NCBI GenBank assembly: GCA_030052745.1
Contig: JANBVO010000041.1
Location: 241,054-305,053, forward strand
Direction of reading: 5' to 3'
DNA from: Pleurostoma richardsiae
Taxonomy: Eukaryota > Ascomycota > Sordariomycetes > Calosphaeriales > Pleurostomataceae
Length of the DNA: 64,000 nt
A program made the translations under genes and the position numbers. Below are positions 23,430 to 33,442 of the stretch, one piece after another. Position 1 is the first letter of the stretch, and each line of letters begins with the position of its first letter. The notes under the pieces are model-generated. The model saw nothing but the letters and a program-made list of their open reading frames with translations, was not told where the DNA came from and ran no database searches.

Positions 23430-25855
23430 CTAATCGACCCCCCAGCTCTGGCCGAAGTCGTCCGCCTCCTCTCTCGGGGTCTCCCACGCCTCCGACTCCG
23501 CGGCCGCGCTGCTCACACTCCCGCCTTCTCCCTGGGGAGGAGACGGCGCCGTCGCCTTCACCGGCAAGGACGACCGCCTCGCCGCGCCCCTCCCCCTCGA
23601 GGGACTGGCGCTGTCGAAGTCGAAGTCGCCCTCCTCCCACCCCTCCACGGCGCCCTCGTCCGTGTCGCTCCAGTCCCACCTGACGTCGACCCTCTCGCCC
23701 GCCTCGCCCATGCCGAACAGGTACCCGCGCCACTGGCCCGCGGCGATGCGCGCGGCGACCTTGAGCATGAGGCTGATGAGGTGCGACGGCGGCGAGAGCA
23801 GGATCTCGCACGTTTTGTGTATGATGGCGCCGGGGATGCGCCGGGCCGCGGCCAGCCGGGCGGAGGCGCGGCTGGGCGTCGCGGTGGCGTGCCGGCCCGA
23901 GGGCTGCTCGGCCGCGGGCCGGCGCGGGGTGAAGAGGTTGGCGGCCGGGGGCAGGGGGGAGAGGGCGCGGTGGTTGGAGACGGAGATGGAGGATGTGGTC
24001 GCGCGGTGGGCGATCCGGGGCCGGCGGCTCAAGGTTGTTGAGGTGGCTGTTGCGCTTGGGGAGGTTTCCAGAGATGGCCTTGTTGTGTCCGTTGAAATGG
24101 GGGGTTCTTGAGATGCGGTATGGTATGCCTCCTCTGAGCTCTGCGTCTCGCTTGGCGCGAGCTGGGCGCCGTCTTCAGAGACCACAGACGGCGTCGCTGC
24201 TGTCGAGCTACCTGCTGTGGGATCAGTTGCGCCGGCAGAGCTGACGTCCCATGGAGCTCCGGTGACAGGCGTGATTGTCAGATCAGAGGTGTCTCGCTCA
24301 TGACATGCGTCTCGCTGCTTGGGAAGCACGATGTTCTGGTGAGGATAGGGAAATCTCGTCGGGGAGTTGTCGTTTGATAATGGCGGTGAAGGTGGGAGCG
24401 GCGTTATGGGGGAGTGCCATGACTGGACACTGTGGAACGAGTCGGACGACTCCGTGGGCGAGTTCGATTCGGCAACAGGCTCTGCCACCTCTTCGATGAT
24501 GGTTATCTTGTTCGTGGACGCTTTAGACGGCGGGGAATGGTATAGTGTAAGTTGTGGCGGGGCCGTCGCTGCGCGTCGTGATGCGAAGCTCGTTATCCTG
24601 CCCTTCCTGACTCGCATCAGGCCTGAGCCCTCGAGGGGACTGGACTGTGACTCAAACACATCCACCTCGTTCTGTACGCTTTCTGTAGCGTTCACCTCCT
24701 GTCCTTTAGCCTCCTCAGACAATACGTTGGCATCCTCTTGCGGCGGTCCTTCCTCCAGTGCCTGTGACGTCTTTTGTGGTGTATGTCCTGAGAGGCGTTC
24801 GCTCGCAATACTTCCACTCGTCTTACCAGAAGATGGCGGTATTGCTTCCGCCCCGCTGAGCACAGCCTCGTGTGTTATGTTCTGGTCTAATCGAGGTTCT
24901 TCAACAAGCTCGGCCCGGCTTTGCTCTTCTTCGGTACCCTCTTCCATATGGTCAGCATGAGGAGTCTCAGGAGGCTCTGATGCTTGGGCTGTCACGGCAT
25001 TCTCCCGCAGGGTCGTCGGCCTTGGCGTCGCGACATTGTCCTCGGATACATCATCCTGCTCTGCAGCCAAGGATCGTTCGGGCCTCTGCCCCTCGTTTTG
25101 GGATACAACCGCTTTCGCTTTCGGGGTTATCTCAACGGGCGTAACGGGAGTAGGCGGCCACTGCACGGGCGGCCGTCGGACGGGGGTCCATGGCCGTTTC
25201 TTGACCGGTGTCTGTGGTCTCTCTGGTAATTCTACGGTGAAGGACCGTTCGAACGGGCAGGGCGTCTTTTCAAACTGCAGGATCTTGTCGAAAATCTCTC
25301 GCAGGAGTATTGCTCTCCGCACGTCTTCGTCGTCGGCAACGGGGACTTCAATCCTCCAGTAGTTTGGGCGTCTGATCTGCAGGACGAATTTGCTCGATGC
25401 CTCGTCGATGCACCAGCATTGGCTCTTAGGCAGGATGGGTTGTAGGGCGGAGCCGCAGCGCAGGAAAGCTACTGATCCCGGAGCACGGTAGATCTGGAAT
25501 GTCCCTGTCAAGAACAAGTCAGCATTTGGGGCGAAGGCGGCTGCGACATTCGAGAAAGCATACCAACAGCGATTGTCCTCTCTAGGCGGGAAGACGAGGG
25601 CAAAGTACCGGCCTCTTCCTCAAGCGCAGCGGCAAGGCCGCGTCGAGGACTGAGGGACCGGGGTCGCGAGCCTGCAGTGAAGGACACGATCTTTACCGAG
25701 GGATGATTGTATAGTGTCTCGACGGAATCGTTGGCAAACCGACCGGAGGAAGACGAGGGATTTTCCTGTACAGAGTGGAGGGATGAAACGATGGGGGCCG
25801 TGACAGAGCGACGAGGCGCAGGGAATGCTGGATCCCGAGGCCTTGAGGAATCCAT
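23430..25855 (-). CDS. Inheritance of peroxisomes protein 1 (Inp1-like)
   Basis: Exons 25564-25855 and 23430-25504 (59-nt intron) encode 788 residues from the ATG at 25855 (MDSSRPRDP). An in-frame codon at 25894 is a possible earlier start. The only globular part is an Inp1-type domain at about residues 90-190: TIAVGTFQIYRAPGSVAFLRCG across the splice junction, then a QCWCIDEASSKFVLQIRRPNYWRIEVP segment and a helix ending in FERSF. The rest is long, Ser/Thr/Glu/Pro-rich and disordered, with several Pro-rich TPV repeats just after the domain. In yeast Inp1 is a peripheral peroxisome protein that tethers peroxisomes to the mother-cell cortex. The same role in hyphae is inferred. It is divergent from the UsgS-like gene. 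Confidence 0.8.
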
Positions 25856-26915
25856 CTTGGGCACTTTTTCACAGCGCGATGGTCTCGGAGACACAGCGGG
25901 AGCAGCAATGACTGGTCAATGAGGTACTATTTGAAGCGTCGTTCATCGCGGCAGTCTCTGCGTCTCGATAGGCGACAGCATGGCGGGGCCGGACAAGCCC
26001 TTGGAGCTGACGGGGGAGGAGGAAGAGGAGGAGGAGGTGTTGGTGGTCATCTGAGTATCCGCCCGTCTCAGAAGCGCTGGTTATCAGTTCATGGAGCTTG
26101 TTCCGCGACGCCGAATCGGACGATAACGGGGACAGCGGCGGCAATCGAACGGCAGACGATGCAGGAGACGGATTCCGGCGTGACCAGCCCAGTCCGCCTG
26201 AGACCTGCGATGGGTTTTTGGGTGGAATGGAAGATTTTCGATGGGGACGCAAGATTCCTGCCGGCAGCGAGGCGCGTGTTGATGGAGGGACAGAGGAACA
26301 ATTGCTTTCCCAACGAGGCTTAGTATAGCGGCTTGATCCGGCCCTGGGCCCGCGATAGTACGGAGCCACAGAGTATTGTTAGCGAGAGCTGATCCCTCTC
26401 TTCTCTCATTTCTTTTTCTTTCCTCGTACTATTTTCTATCTCTCGTCCTCCGTACTCTTTCATGTACTGTGTACCTACGTCAGCCCGACGAGGAGACACT
26501 GCCTGATTGACCAAGAGTCAACACTGGACTGAGCCGCCATGTCGACTTGATGTACAGAGGGAGTCCTATGTAGTGGACGCAAGGGAGGGCCATAGCTCCC
26601 TCCCAAGCTGCCGGAGCTCCTTCAAGGGGCCCTTGACAGCATCCTGTTAGTTAATAACAACAATAAGAGGAGCCGCTCCAACGGCGGCCTCGTTGCTTCT
26701 GGGTAGCCTAGCCTAGCCGGGCTTAGTCATTCGCCCAAAGCCTTTCAGTAAGGTTACGCGTAGGCGGGTGACATCATCGTGCTCGGGCAACAACGAGGCT
26801 CCTTTGTACAGAACACAGAGTATCACGGCTTGAGCTACCTCACCTATAGCTCTACACTCTCTTTTCTGTACACGCCAAACACCGAACCGCGCAGCCGGAT
26901 ACCCGAAGCGCAACG
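25856..26915. promoter_or_regulatory. Divergent promoter region, Inp1-like and UsgS-like
   Basis: 1.06 kb between opposite start codons. The minus strand at 26340-26470 is rich in purine-type GA runs, since the plus strand there reads mostly C and T. Minus-strand frames at 25869-26369 look like chance. A CCTCCGTACTC motif sits near 26446. No gene is supported inside. Confidence 0.45.
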
Positions 26916-28304
26916 ATGGCGAGCTCTGAGAAGCCCGAGTCCCTGCATATCCCTCGGGAGATCGACACGGAGAAGCTCAAGAAGGCCTTCGACATCTCCC
27001 ATTTTGATCTCAATGCCGTGCTGCGAGGTGCACAGCTCACCCTGGTTGGAGGTGCGCAAATCCATAGCGGTGACCTGGCGCGGCACCTACAGCGAGTGTA
27101 GCATGCATGATGCTGATCCGTTACAGCCCACCGAGCCCTCCAGAATCCGCCCCTCTTCACCTCGGAGCATTACAGGCAAGCTGCCCTGGCTGTTGCCGCT
27201 GGCATTGCCATCCGCATCGCCATCTCTGTCCCGGTTCGTCCCTAAGCATCAGAACGATGCTCCTCTCATGTGAAGTCATTCTGACGCATTCCATTTCGTA
27301 CTCTAGATTGTCGCTGTTAGGGTGCTGATATGGTTCCTATCGTGGATTGTCAACCTCGAGGGCGTCACGTGGGACGACAAGCTCATCGACAGTCTGAACT
27401 TCATTGAGGAATACGTCCTCCAGGTGCCTCTGTTTCTCATGACTCTGATGCGGCACGTCACGCCGACGCTCGACAACCTGTACGGAGGCGCCGCCCTTGC
27501 TCCCTACTCGTGGTGGACCTGTTGACTGACTGGCTATACAGATTCATGGTCTCATTGCAATGGGTTGACATAACATATGTCCAAAAGCACAAGCATGATG
27601 ACCCACACAAGCTGAGGGAGATGTACTATCCTAACCTCAGGCTTTACTCCAAGAGAGACGGCAGCACGCAGACGACGAGCTACGCCGAGGCCATCTCCAT
27701 GTTCCTCTGGCGCTTCGGCAGGAAAGCCGCCATATCCCTGGCCGTGTTCGCCCTCTCATACGTGCCCTATATCGGTCGATTAGTCCTTCCCGCAGCCAGT
27801 TTCTACACCTTCAACAGGGCTGTGGGTTTGGGCCCCGCGTCTGTCATCTTCGGCACCGGGATCTTCCTCCCGCGAAGATATCTCGTCATCTTCCTGCAGA
27901 GCTACTTTGCGTCTCGCAGTCTCATGCGCGAACTGCTCGAGCCGTACTTTGCTCGCATCCGCTTCACCAAGCAGGAGAAGAGGAACTGGTTCCATGACCG
28001 CGAGGGCATCCTCTTCGGCTTCGCCCTCGGGTTCTATATTCTGCTGCGTGTGCCGCTGCTCGGCGTCCTGATATATGGCGTTGCCGAGGCGTCGACAGCA
28101 TACCTCATCACCAAGATCACCGATCCGCCGCCACCGCCCGCTGAGAGCCAAGACTTCGCTGCCAGCCAGCAGAAGTGGACAAACAAGCACGAGTTCCTAA
28201 GCTTGTCGCTGGCTAACCTGGATAAGATCCATGACAAGCCGCCTCCCTACGAGGCTGTAGACTCGAATCCCACAGCGACATCTTCAAGTGTTAGGCTTGA
28301 CTGA
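26916..28304 (+). CDS. UsgS-like fungal transmembrane protein
   Basis: Exons 26916-27051, 27127-27233, 27307-27479 and 27542-28304 give 392 residues. The ATG at 26916 begins MASSEKPES. I recognise the family annotated as transmembrane protein UsgS in aspergilli, which seems distantly like yeast Rrt8/Lds proteins. Conserved parts include LRGAQLTLVGAHRALQNP, EEYVLQVPLFLMTLMRHVTP, SLQWVDITYVQKHK and FLPRRYLVIFLQSYFASRSL. Hydrophobic helices lie near residues 65-95, 115-135, 210-260 and 315-345. The C terminus has DPPPPP and KPPPYE motifs; PPxY is a typical WW-domain ligand of Nedd4-type ligases. The biochemical role is unknown. The family likely acts in the ER, lipid droplets or the cell surface. 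Splice phases all agree, so the exon model is secure while the name is less so. Confidence 0.82.
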
Positions 28305-29053
28305 TAGCTGACAGAGAGGCAGTTGCATGAGGTCTCTGGACCGTGTGCCTCACTCGCTGGCGGGGGAGCTTATTTTTTTATCTCGTTCCCATAAGGAAGG
28401 AGGAAACCGTCGGTGGTATTGGCCCACATACTAAAACGACGGTTTGGGGCCGGATCTTGGTATCCGCTCTCGTTGCCGACGACCACCTCCTAGTTCTCCC
28501 TGCAAGCTGCAACAAATAAGCCGAACGTCGTGAGATGATTGGTGCCGCTGTTCCTACCTCAAGTGCCGCACCAGATCGTCATACTATGGGCTGGTTTGGT
28601 TTCTTATCAATTGGCTTCCGTGGAGGAGATGCAAGCTCCGAGCTCCTGCGGGGGTCTTGGACGAACGGGACGCGCACCAACCCACCTGATAAGCTGCTTC
28701 TCCGCGACACCTCCTGGACCACTCCCCATCTGCAGCACCGTGCTGTGAATCTTATTGATAATGCCTTTGCGCATATGTGCCTCCCTATCTTAGCATTACG
28801 TCGTTGGCAATGCGTTGCTCTTGGAACTGATATCCGAGAGCACAGCCTGTGCGGGGTAGCTCCCTCCATCACAGATAGGAGAACATCTCGATGTATATAT
28901 AGGTATCTTGTCAATAGTCAACGGTATTTGGGACTATTGCGAAGATTATCCTCTTATAGTGTCCTGTTCCGCCATTGTGACTCCAGAGAACCGTGCCTGG
29001 TAGCTTATCACCTCAAGAATCCACCCTCTCCGTAGTAGCTCCTCGTTGTGACA
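28305..29053. promoter_or_regulatory. Region between UsgS-like gene and formamidase
   Basis: 750 bp holding the 3' UTR of the upstream gene and the formamidase promoter. The right half carries a cluster of GATA sites (listed separately). A 166-codon plus-strand frame (28535-29035) overlaps it, but it has no family likeness and I do not call it. Confidence 0.55.
28687..29010. promoter_or_regulatory. Cluster of HGATAR sites (AreA/NIT2-type)
   Basis: Five matches to HGATAR: TGATAA at 28687-28692 and 28756-28761, CTATCT (reverse of AGATAG) at 28785-28790, AGATAG at 28873-28878, and TTATCA (reverse of TGATAA) at 29005-29010. All lie within 370 bp of the formamidase ATG, where about one would be expected by chance. 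In Aspergillus the formamidase gene fmdS is under AreA nitrogen control, so these sites fit known biology. Binding itself is inferred. Confidence 0.55.
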
Positions 29054-30998
29054 ATGCCAGGGGCTATCAGGACCGTGTGCAAGGTGGACTTCGATAAGCC
29101 CGCCTCCGAGCAGCCTAACCTCCATGTAAGCCAAATCGACGCTGCCAAGGTGGGATGATATCTCAATTGACTCTTCCATAGAACAGATGGCACCCAGACA
29201 GTGCGTCATGAAGAATCTGAGCTTCCCCGGGTACCCCTTACGCTGACCCCAACTGCCAGTTCCCTTTAGCAGCACCATCAAAGATGGCGAGACTGTCAAG
29301 ATTGAATGTCTAGACTGGTCAGTGGCGTCTCCTCCCGCCGTAGTTCACATGCCCTCCATCCCTCATGTCCCGCAGGGTGATCATTGACGTGCCGGCTAAC
29401 ATTAATCTAACTGAAGGACTGGCGGCCAGATCAAGAACGACGACTCCGCGGACGACGTCAAAAATGTCGACTTAACCAAGGTTCACTATCTGAGCGGACC
29501 CTTCGAAATCGAAGGAGCTCAGCCTGGCGATCTGCTGCTCGTCGAGATCATGGACGTCCAGCCGTTCCAGGACCAGCCCTGGGGCTTCACGGGAATCTTT
29601 GACCGGAACAATGGTGGCGGATTCTTGGATGAGATTTACCCCTCTGCGTGAGCTTTTACTCCCAGTTCCTACATCGCTTCACTGGGGTGTTTCGTCGAGC
29701 AGGTCATCCCCGACGAAGAGACATAGGACAGGAAACAGCAGCATGAGATTGCTGACTACTCTGCGCCGGTCTAGAGCCAAGGCGATCTGGGACTTCGAGG
29801 GCATCTTCTGCACCTCACGGCACATCCCGCACGTCAAGTTCGCGGGTCTGATCCACCCGGGGATCCTGGGGTGCGCGCCCTCCGCTGAGGTGCTCGAGAC
29901 GTGGAACACGCGCGAGGCCGAGCTGATCGCAGCTAACCGCCTGGCGGACCGCGACGTCGCGATGCCGCCGCAGCCGGTCAGCGTGCACGCCGGCAGCGCG
30001 GACGCCGAGGTCAAGGAGAAGGTCGGGCGGGAGGGCGCGCGGACGATCCCTGGCCGGCCGGAGCATGGTGGTAACTGCGAGTGAGTCTTGCTCCTCTTCT
30101 CTTTGCTTGTGAACGATGGGGCTATTGGGAGTTTGAGGATGGCATGCATGAAACGGGATTGGGACGCTGACGAGGTGGGTGCAGTATCAAGAACCTGAGC
30201 AGAGGTAGTAAGGTGTATCTCCCTGTCCACGTTGCGGGAGCCAAGTTCAGCGTCGGCGACCTGCACTTCTCCCGTAAGACCACCTAAACTCCTCCCCTTG
30301 TCTAAATGGCCGTATGAGACTAACCCCAGACCCATCGTTTCAGAGGGCGATGGCGAGATTTCCTTCTGCGGCGCCATTGAGATGGCCGGCATCATCACCA
30401 TCAACTTTAAGGTGATCAAGAACGGCATGGCCGACATGGGCCTCAAGTCGCCCATCTACATTCCCGGCCCCGTGGAGCCGCAGTTTGGCCCGGGTCGCCA
30501 GATCTACTTCGAGGGCTTCAGCGTCGACGAGCACGGCAAGCAGCACTACATGGACGTCACAGTGGCGTATCGGCAGACCAGCTTGCGTGAGTTTTCCGCT
30601 CCTATGTCTTTTCTTTTCTGCCTTTCTTTCCAGCTACTTCCCTCGTCTACGAATGCATGCCCGGCTTGACAATCGAGGCCATCCGGCTAATCCATGGGAC
30701 AGGTTGCATCGAGTACCTCCGCCGATTCGGCTACAGTGACTATCAGTCATACCTGTTGCTGTCCTGCGCGCCGGTCCAGGGCCATGTCGCGGGTATCGTC
30801 GATATCCCCAACGCCTGCACGACGCTCGGGCTGCCGGCGGACATCTTCGACTTCGACATCATGCCCGGAGCGGGACCCGCGCCAAAGCTGGACATGAGCA
30901 CCTGCGCTTTTGAGACGGGCGTGACGGAGGGGAAGGTCACGGCGGGAGGCAAGAACAGCGAGTTCAGCTTCGGAGGCGGCATGACCTACAAGAGCTGA
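29054..30998 (+). CDS. fmdS: Formamidase (FmdA/AmdA family)
   Basis: Eight exons: 29054-29125, 29182-29200, 29260-29317, 29417-29647, 29775-30080, 30185-30273, 30344-30586 and 30703-30998, total 437 residues. The enzyme hydrolyses formamide to formate and ammonia, so it serves nitrogen scavenging in the cytosol. Family landmarks are the N terminus MPGAIRTVCKVDFDKP, NRWHPDIPFSS, DWTGGQIKNNDSADD, GIFDRNNGGGFLDE, FAGLIHPGILGCAPS, GRPEHGGNCDIKNL, GDGEISFCGAIEMAG and RFGYSDYQSYLLLS. Exon 2 is only 19 nt and supplies NRWHPD; without it the frame breaks. All introns carry GT...AG and phases agree. The promoter has a GATA cluster, suggesting nitrogen-catabolite control. The downstream Otu1 gene is convergent, with 225 bp between stops. 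Confidence 0.96.
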
Positions 30999-31223
30999 AT
31001 ATGGGAGAGGTAGTCTGGAAAGATGGAATGCCTCTCGACTCTCTAGTGAGGCAGAACATCATGATCAAGCATATGGGGGGTTATGAACTTCAATTCGTAG
31101 CTATGTGCTGTATGTGCCGTGTAAACGCCCAACCGCAAGGGGACCCTATGTGAACAAGCAAGAGGTATATACCTATAGACCGATGCGGCACGCCAGGACA
31201 GGGCTCTATTCGCCGCGAGACTT

Positions 31224-32315
31224 CTAGTCGAGCGGGAGCTCCGAGAGCTGCGAATGGCCAGTGTCCTGCATGTGCTTGACGGCCTCCTTCTGGCCCGAGC
31301 CGATCCAGCCGCAGCCGGCGACGTCGCACTTGAGAACAAAGTCGTTCATGTCGGTGAAGTAGTGCATCTTTTGCAACTTCTGAGCCAGCTCGCGCGCCTT
31401 CTCGAGGACTTCCTCATCGCCGGTGTCCCACTTGGTCACATCCCACTCGGCGGGCATCTCCGGGCCCATGGTGAAGGCGATGCGGTCGTAGTGGACGCCC
31501 GAGTACAGGATGATGCAGCGCGTGGACTTGTCCTCGCCGTATCTGTCAACACGGAGAGTCTAGTTGGCGTGTTAGTCTGCTTGAAAGACGCGAGGCCAAT
31601 ACTATGGAAGATGACAAGGTAATGCGTACCTTAACGTCAATAGAGCAGATCTCAATGTCGTAGATGTCGGACAGAATGCTGAGCTCGATGCCACCTCCCC
31701 ACTTCTGAGGGTCTTGGATCTTATCCGCATAGCGCTCAGGCGTCATCTCAAGTACAACCTTAGTGTACTTGTCCTGGTGGGTTAGGATGTACTCGGCAAC
31801 CTGTCTGCGCAGAATGGGAGCGGGGTCAGGAATGGGAAGGACTCCGCCGAACGCGGTGAACATGCATGAGTTGTCATCGGGCATGACTCTCAGAACTGCC
31901 GCTGCTGTTAGCTTCGACGGAGATGGCAGCAGGCACGAGGTGAGAACTCACCAAGATAACCACTCTTCTCGGGCCAGTCAACAACAGTCTCATCAGGCTC
32001 GACAGGCTTGGGCTTGAAAGCAGGTTTCTCGGGCTCCGGGGCAGCAGGAGCAGCAGGGGCAGGAGCAGCGGTGGCGTCAGCGCTCTCAGCTGGCACCAGG
32101 GTCATAGTCTCTCCCTTCAGGTTGAGTGCACCAATAGTGGCATCAAGATTGACGGTATCCATAACCTTAGGCGGCCAACCATACTTCAACTGAAAACCAT
32201 CGACGCCGCGCTTCTCCTTGATGTAATCCAGCAGCTGGCCAATGGTCCAGTCCTCCTTGGCCGTGATGGTGTCGGTCCAGTCGGGGCCACGGACCCGGAA
32301 GCGGATCTCGGCCAT
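31224..32315 (-). CDS. OTU1: Otu1/YOD1-type deubiquitinase
   Basis: Exons 31952-32315, 31630-31895 and 31224-31559 encode 321 residues. The order is: a ubiquitin-like (UBX-type) N-terminal domain at about residues 1-85, which in the family binds Cdc48/p97; an Ala/Pro/Glu linker; the OTU domain with the catalytic loop PDDNSC (Asp and Cys) and the GVHYDRI segment holding the catalytic His; and a C-terminal C2H2 zinc finger (CDVAGC...HMQDTGH) that can bind ubiquitin chains. Yeast Otu1 trims ubiquitin chains on Cdc48 substrates, including in ER-associated degradation. All catalytic positions are present, so activity is expected. The first intron is 56 nt and the second 70 nt. The Rsc1/2-like gene lies divergently upstream. 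Confidence 0.95.
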
Positions 32316-32992
32316 GGTTGTCTTTCCCTCTGATGAGCCTTGATCTTCTAACGCATCAGTTGATGTATCCGGGTGATACTTGTTGAGGGAGAGGGTGGGG
32401 GGAAACCGGATCGGGAGGAAGAGTTGGGTTTGGTGAGTAAGTTTTGCTCGTTTTGTGAGATGAGAGGACTGCGCTTGATTTTATCACCTCGTTATCGAAT
32501 TCTGGCTGCAGCCGCGTTGAATCAACAGTAACCACCCGCGCAAATGCGAGGCGACGCGTGCCTCGGCCACAGTCAGATGATGAGCAACGCACGTAGTTGG
32601 AGTCAAAACCCAACGGATGCCTCCGCAGTGAGTGAAGATCAAACCGGTCGCAGAGTGTAGATTTGCTCCGTCAGCCTCCCCAGGCTGCAGATGACCTTCA
32701 CTCTTGCAGTGTCACCGTTCCTCGAGTGATGCCTCCGTGAGCGGTTATGAGTGAAGTTCTATGTATACAACGTAGTTTGAGCTCTCCTTGGTCGTAATTA
32801 AGTGGGCTTATCACGGGGATTTGTGGCCGTTATTGTCCCGCCGTTCCACAGGCGTGACTCGAGGCTGACAGCGCAACGGCCAAGGTTTGTATTGTGGTGT
32901 TTTCCCTTCATCGTGATCGGGCTACGTCCTGGTAGATATGAGACTGACATAATCGTTGCCCCCCGGTCGATTCCATTGTCGCCCAAAGAAGT

Positions 32993-33099
32993 CGTCCGAT
33001 GCTCAATGCCATACTCTCATTGGTCAGCCGTGCACGAGCCAGCGCTAATGTACACCTCCAGTCGATGCGCTGTGTGCGAAGTACCTTACGTAACACCTC
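32993..33099. repeat. Promoter tandem repeat, unit A
   Basis: A unit of about 107 bp starting with CGTCCGA. It contains ATTGG (reverse CCAAT) at 33019-33023 inside CTCTCATTGGTCAGCC, the CTAATGT block, and the palindrome TTACGTAA at 33086-33093. It aligns along its length with unit B at 33112-33215. Confidence 0.75.
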
Positions 33100-33111
33100 A
33101 CTAATGGAGCC

Positions 33112-33215
33112 CGTCCGAAGTTCAATGTCGCTCTCATTGGTCAGCCCGGCACGGGCCAATGCTAATGTGCCCCGCTAGTCGCTACCTGACGTACCTAGGT
33201 ACCTTACGTAACGCT
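33112..33215. repeat. Promoter tandem repeat, unit B
   Basis: Second copy of the unit at 32993-33099, with scattered substitutions and small gaps. ATTGG is at 33136-33140 and TTACGTAA at 33204-33211. The distance between the two sites is 68 bp here and 67 bp in unit A, so the paired arrangement was kept. TTACGTAA resembles Yap/AP-1-type bZIP sites, and ATTGG is the CCAAT-complex core. Confidence 0.75.
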
Positions 33216-33442
33216 CCCGTAGCTCACTTTGGCACGTGATCCCAGCAAAACGCCGCGTCGCGACCGGACGAGGGAACAATTGCGAACTAAGAGCGCCAAG
33301 TATAAGTCGACGATCAGGGGCCCATCGCGCGCAAAGGCAGTGGTAACCCGGACGAACACGGCACCTGGACGGACTGCTCAGGCTCTGCATCTCTTTTGTT
33401 CTTGCATTGACGACACCTGGCGACCGGCCGAGTAATCGCGAC

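Larger units (their letters stand above)
32316..33442. promoter_or_regulatory. Divergent promoter region, Otu1 and Rsc1/2-like
   Basis: 1.13 kb between opposite starts. Its right half holds a diverged tandem duplication with paired CCAAT-type and TTACGTAA sites (listed separately). GGTACCTTA-type sequences overlap both TTACGTAA sites. A CACGTG E-box-like hexamer lies at 33233-33238. No gene is supported inside. Confidence 0.55.

Noticed and set aside
28535-29035. 166-codon plus-strand frame before the formamidase
   Set aside because: It has low protein likeness and overlaps the GATA-rich promoter.
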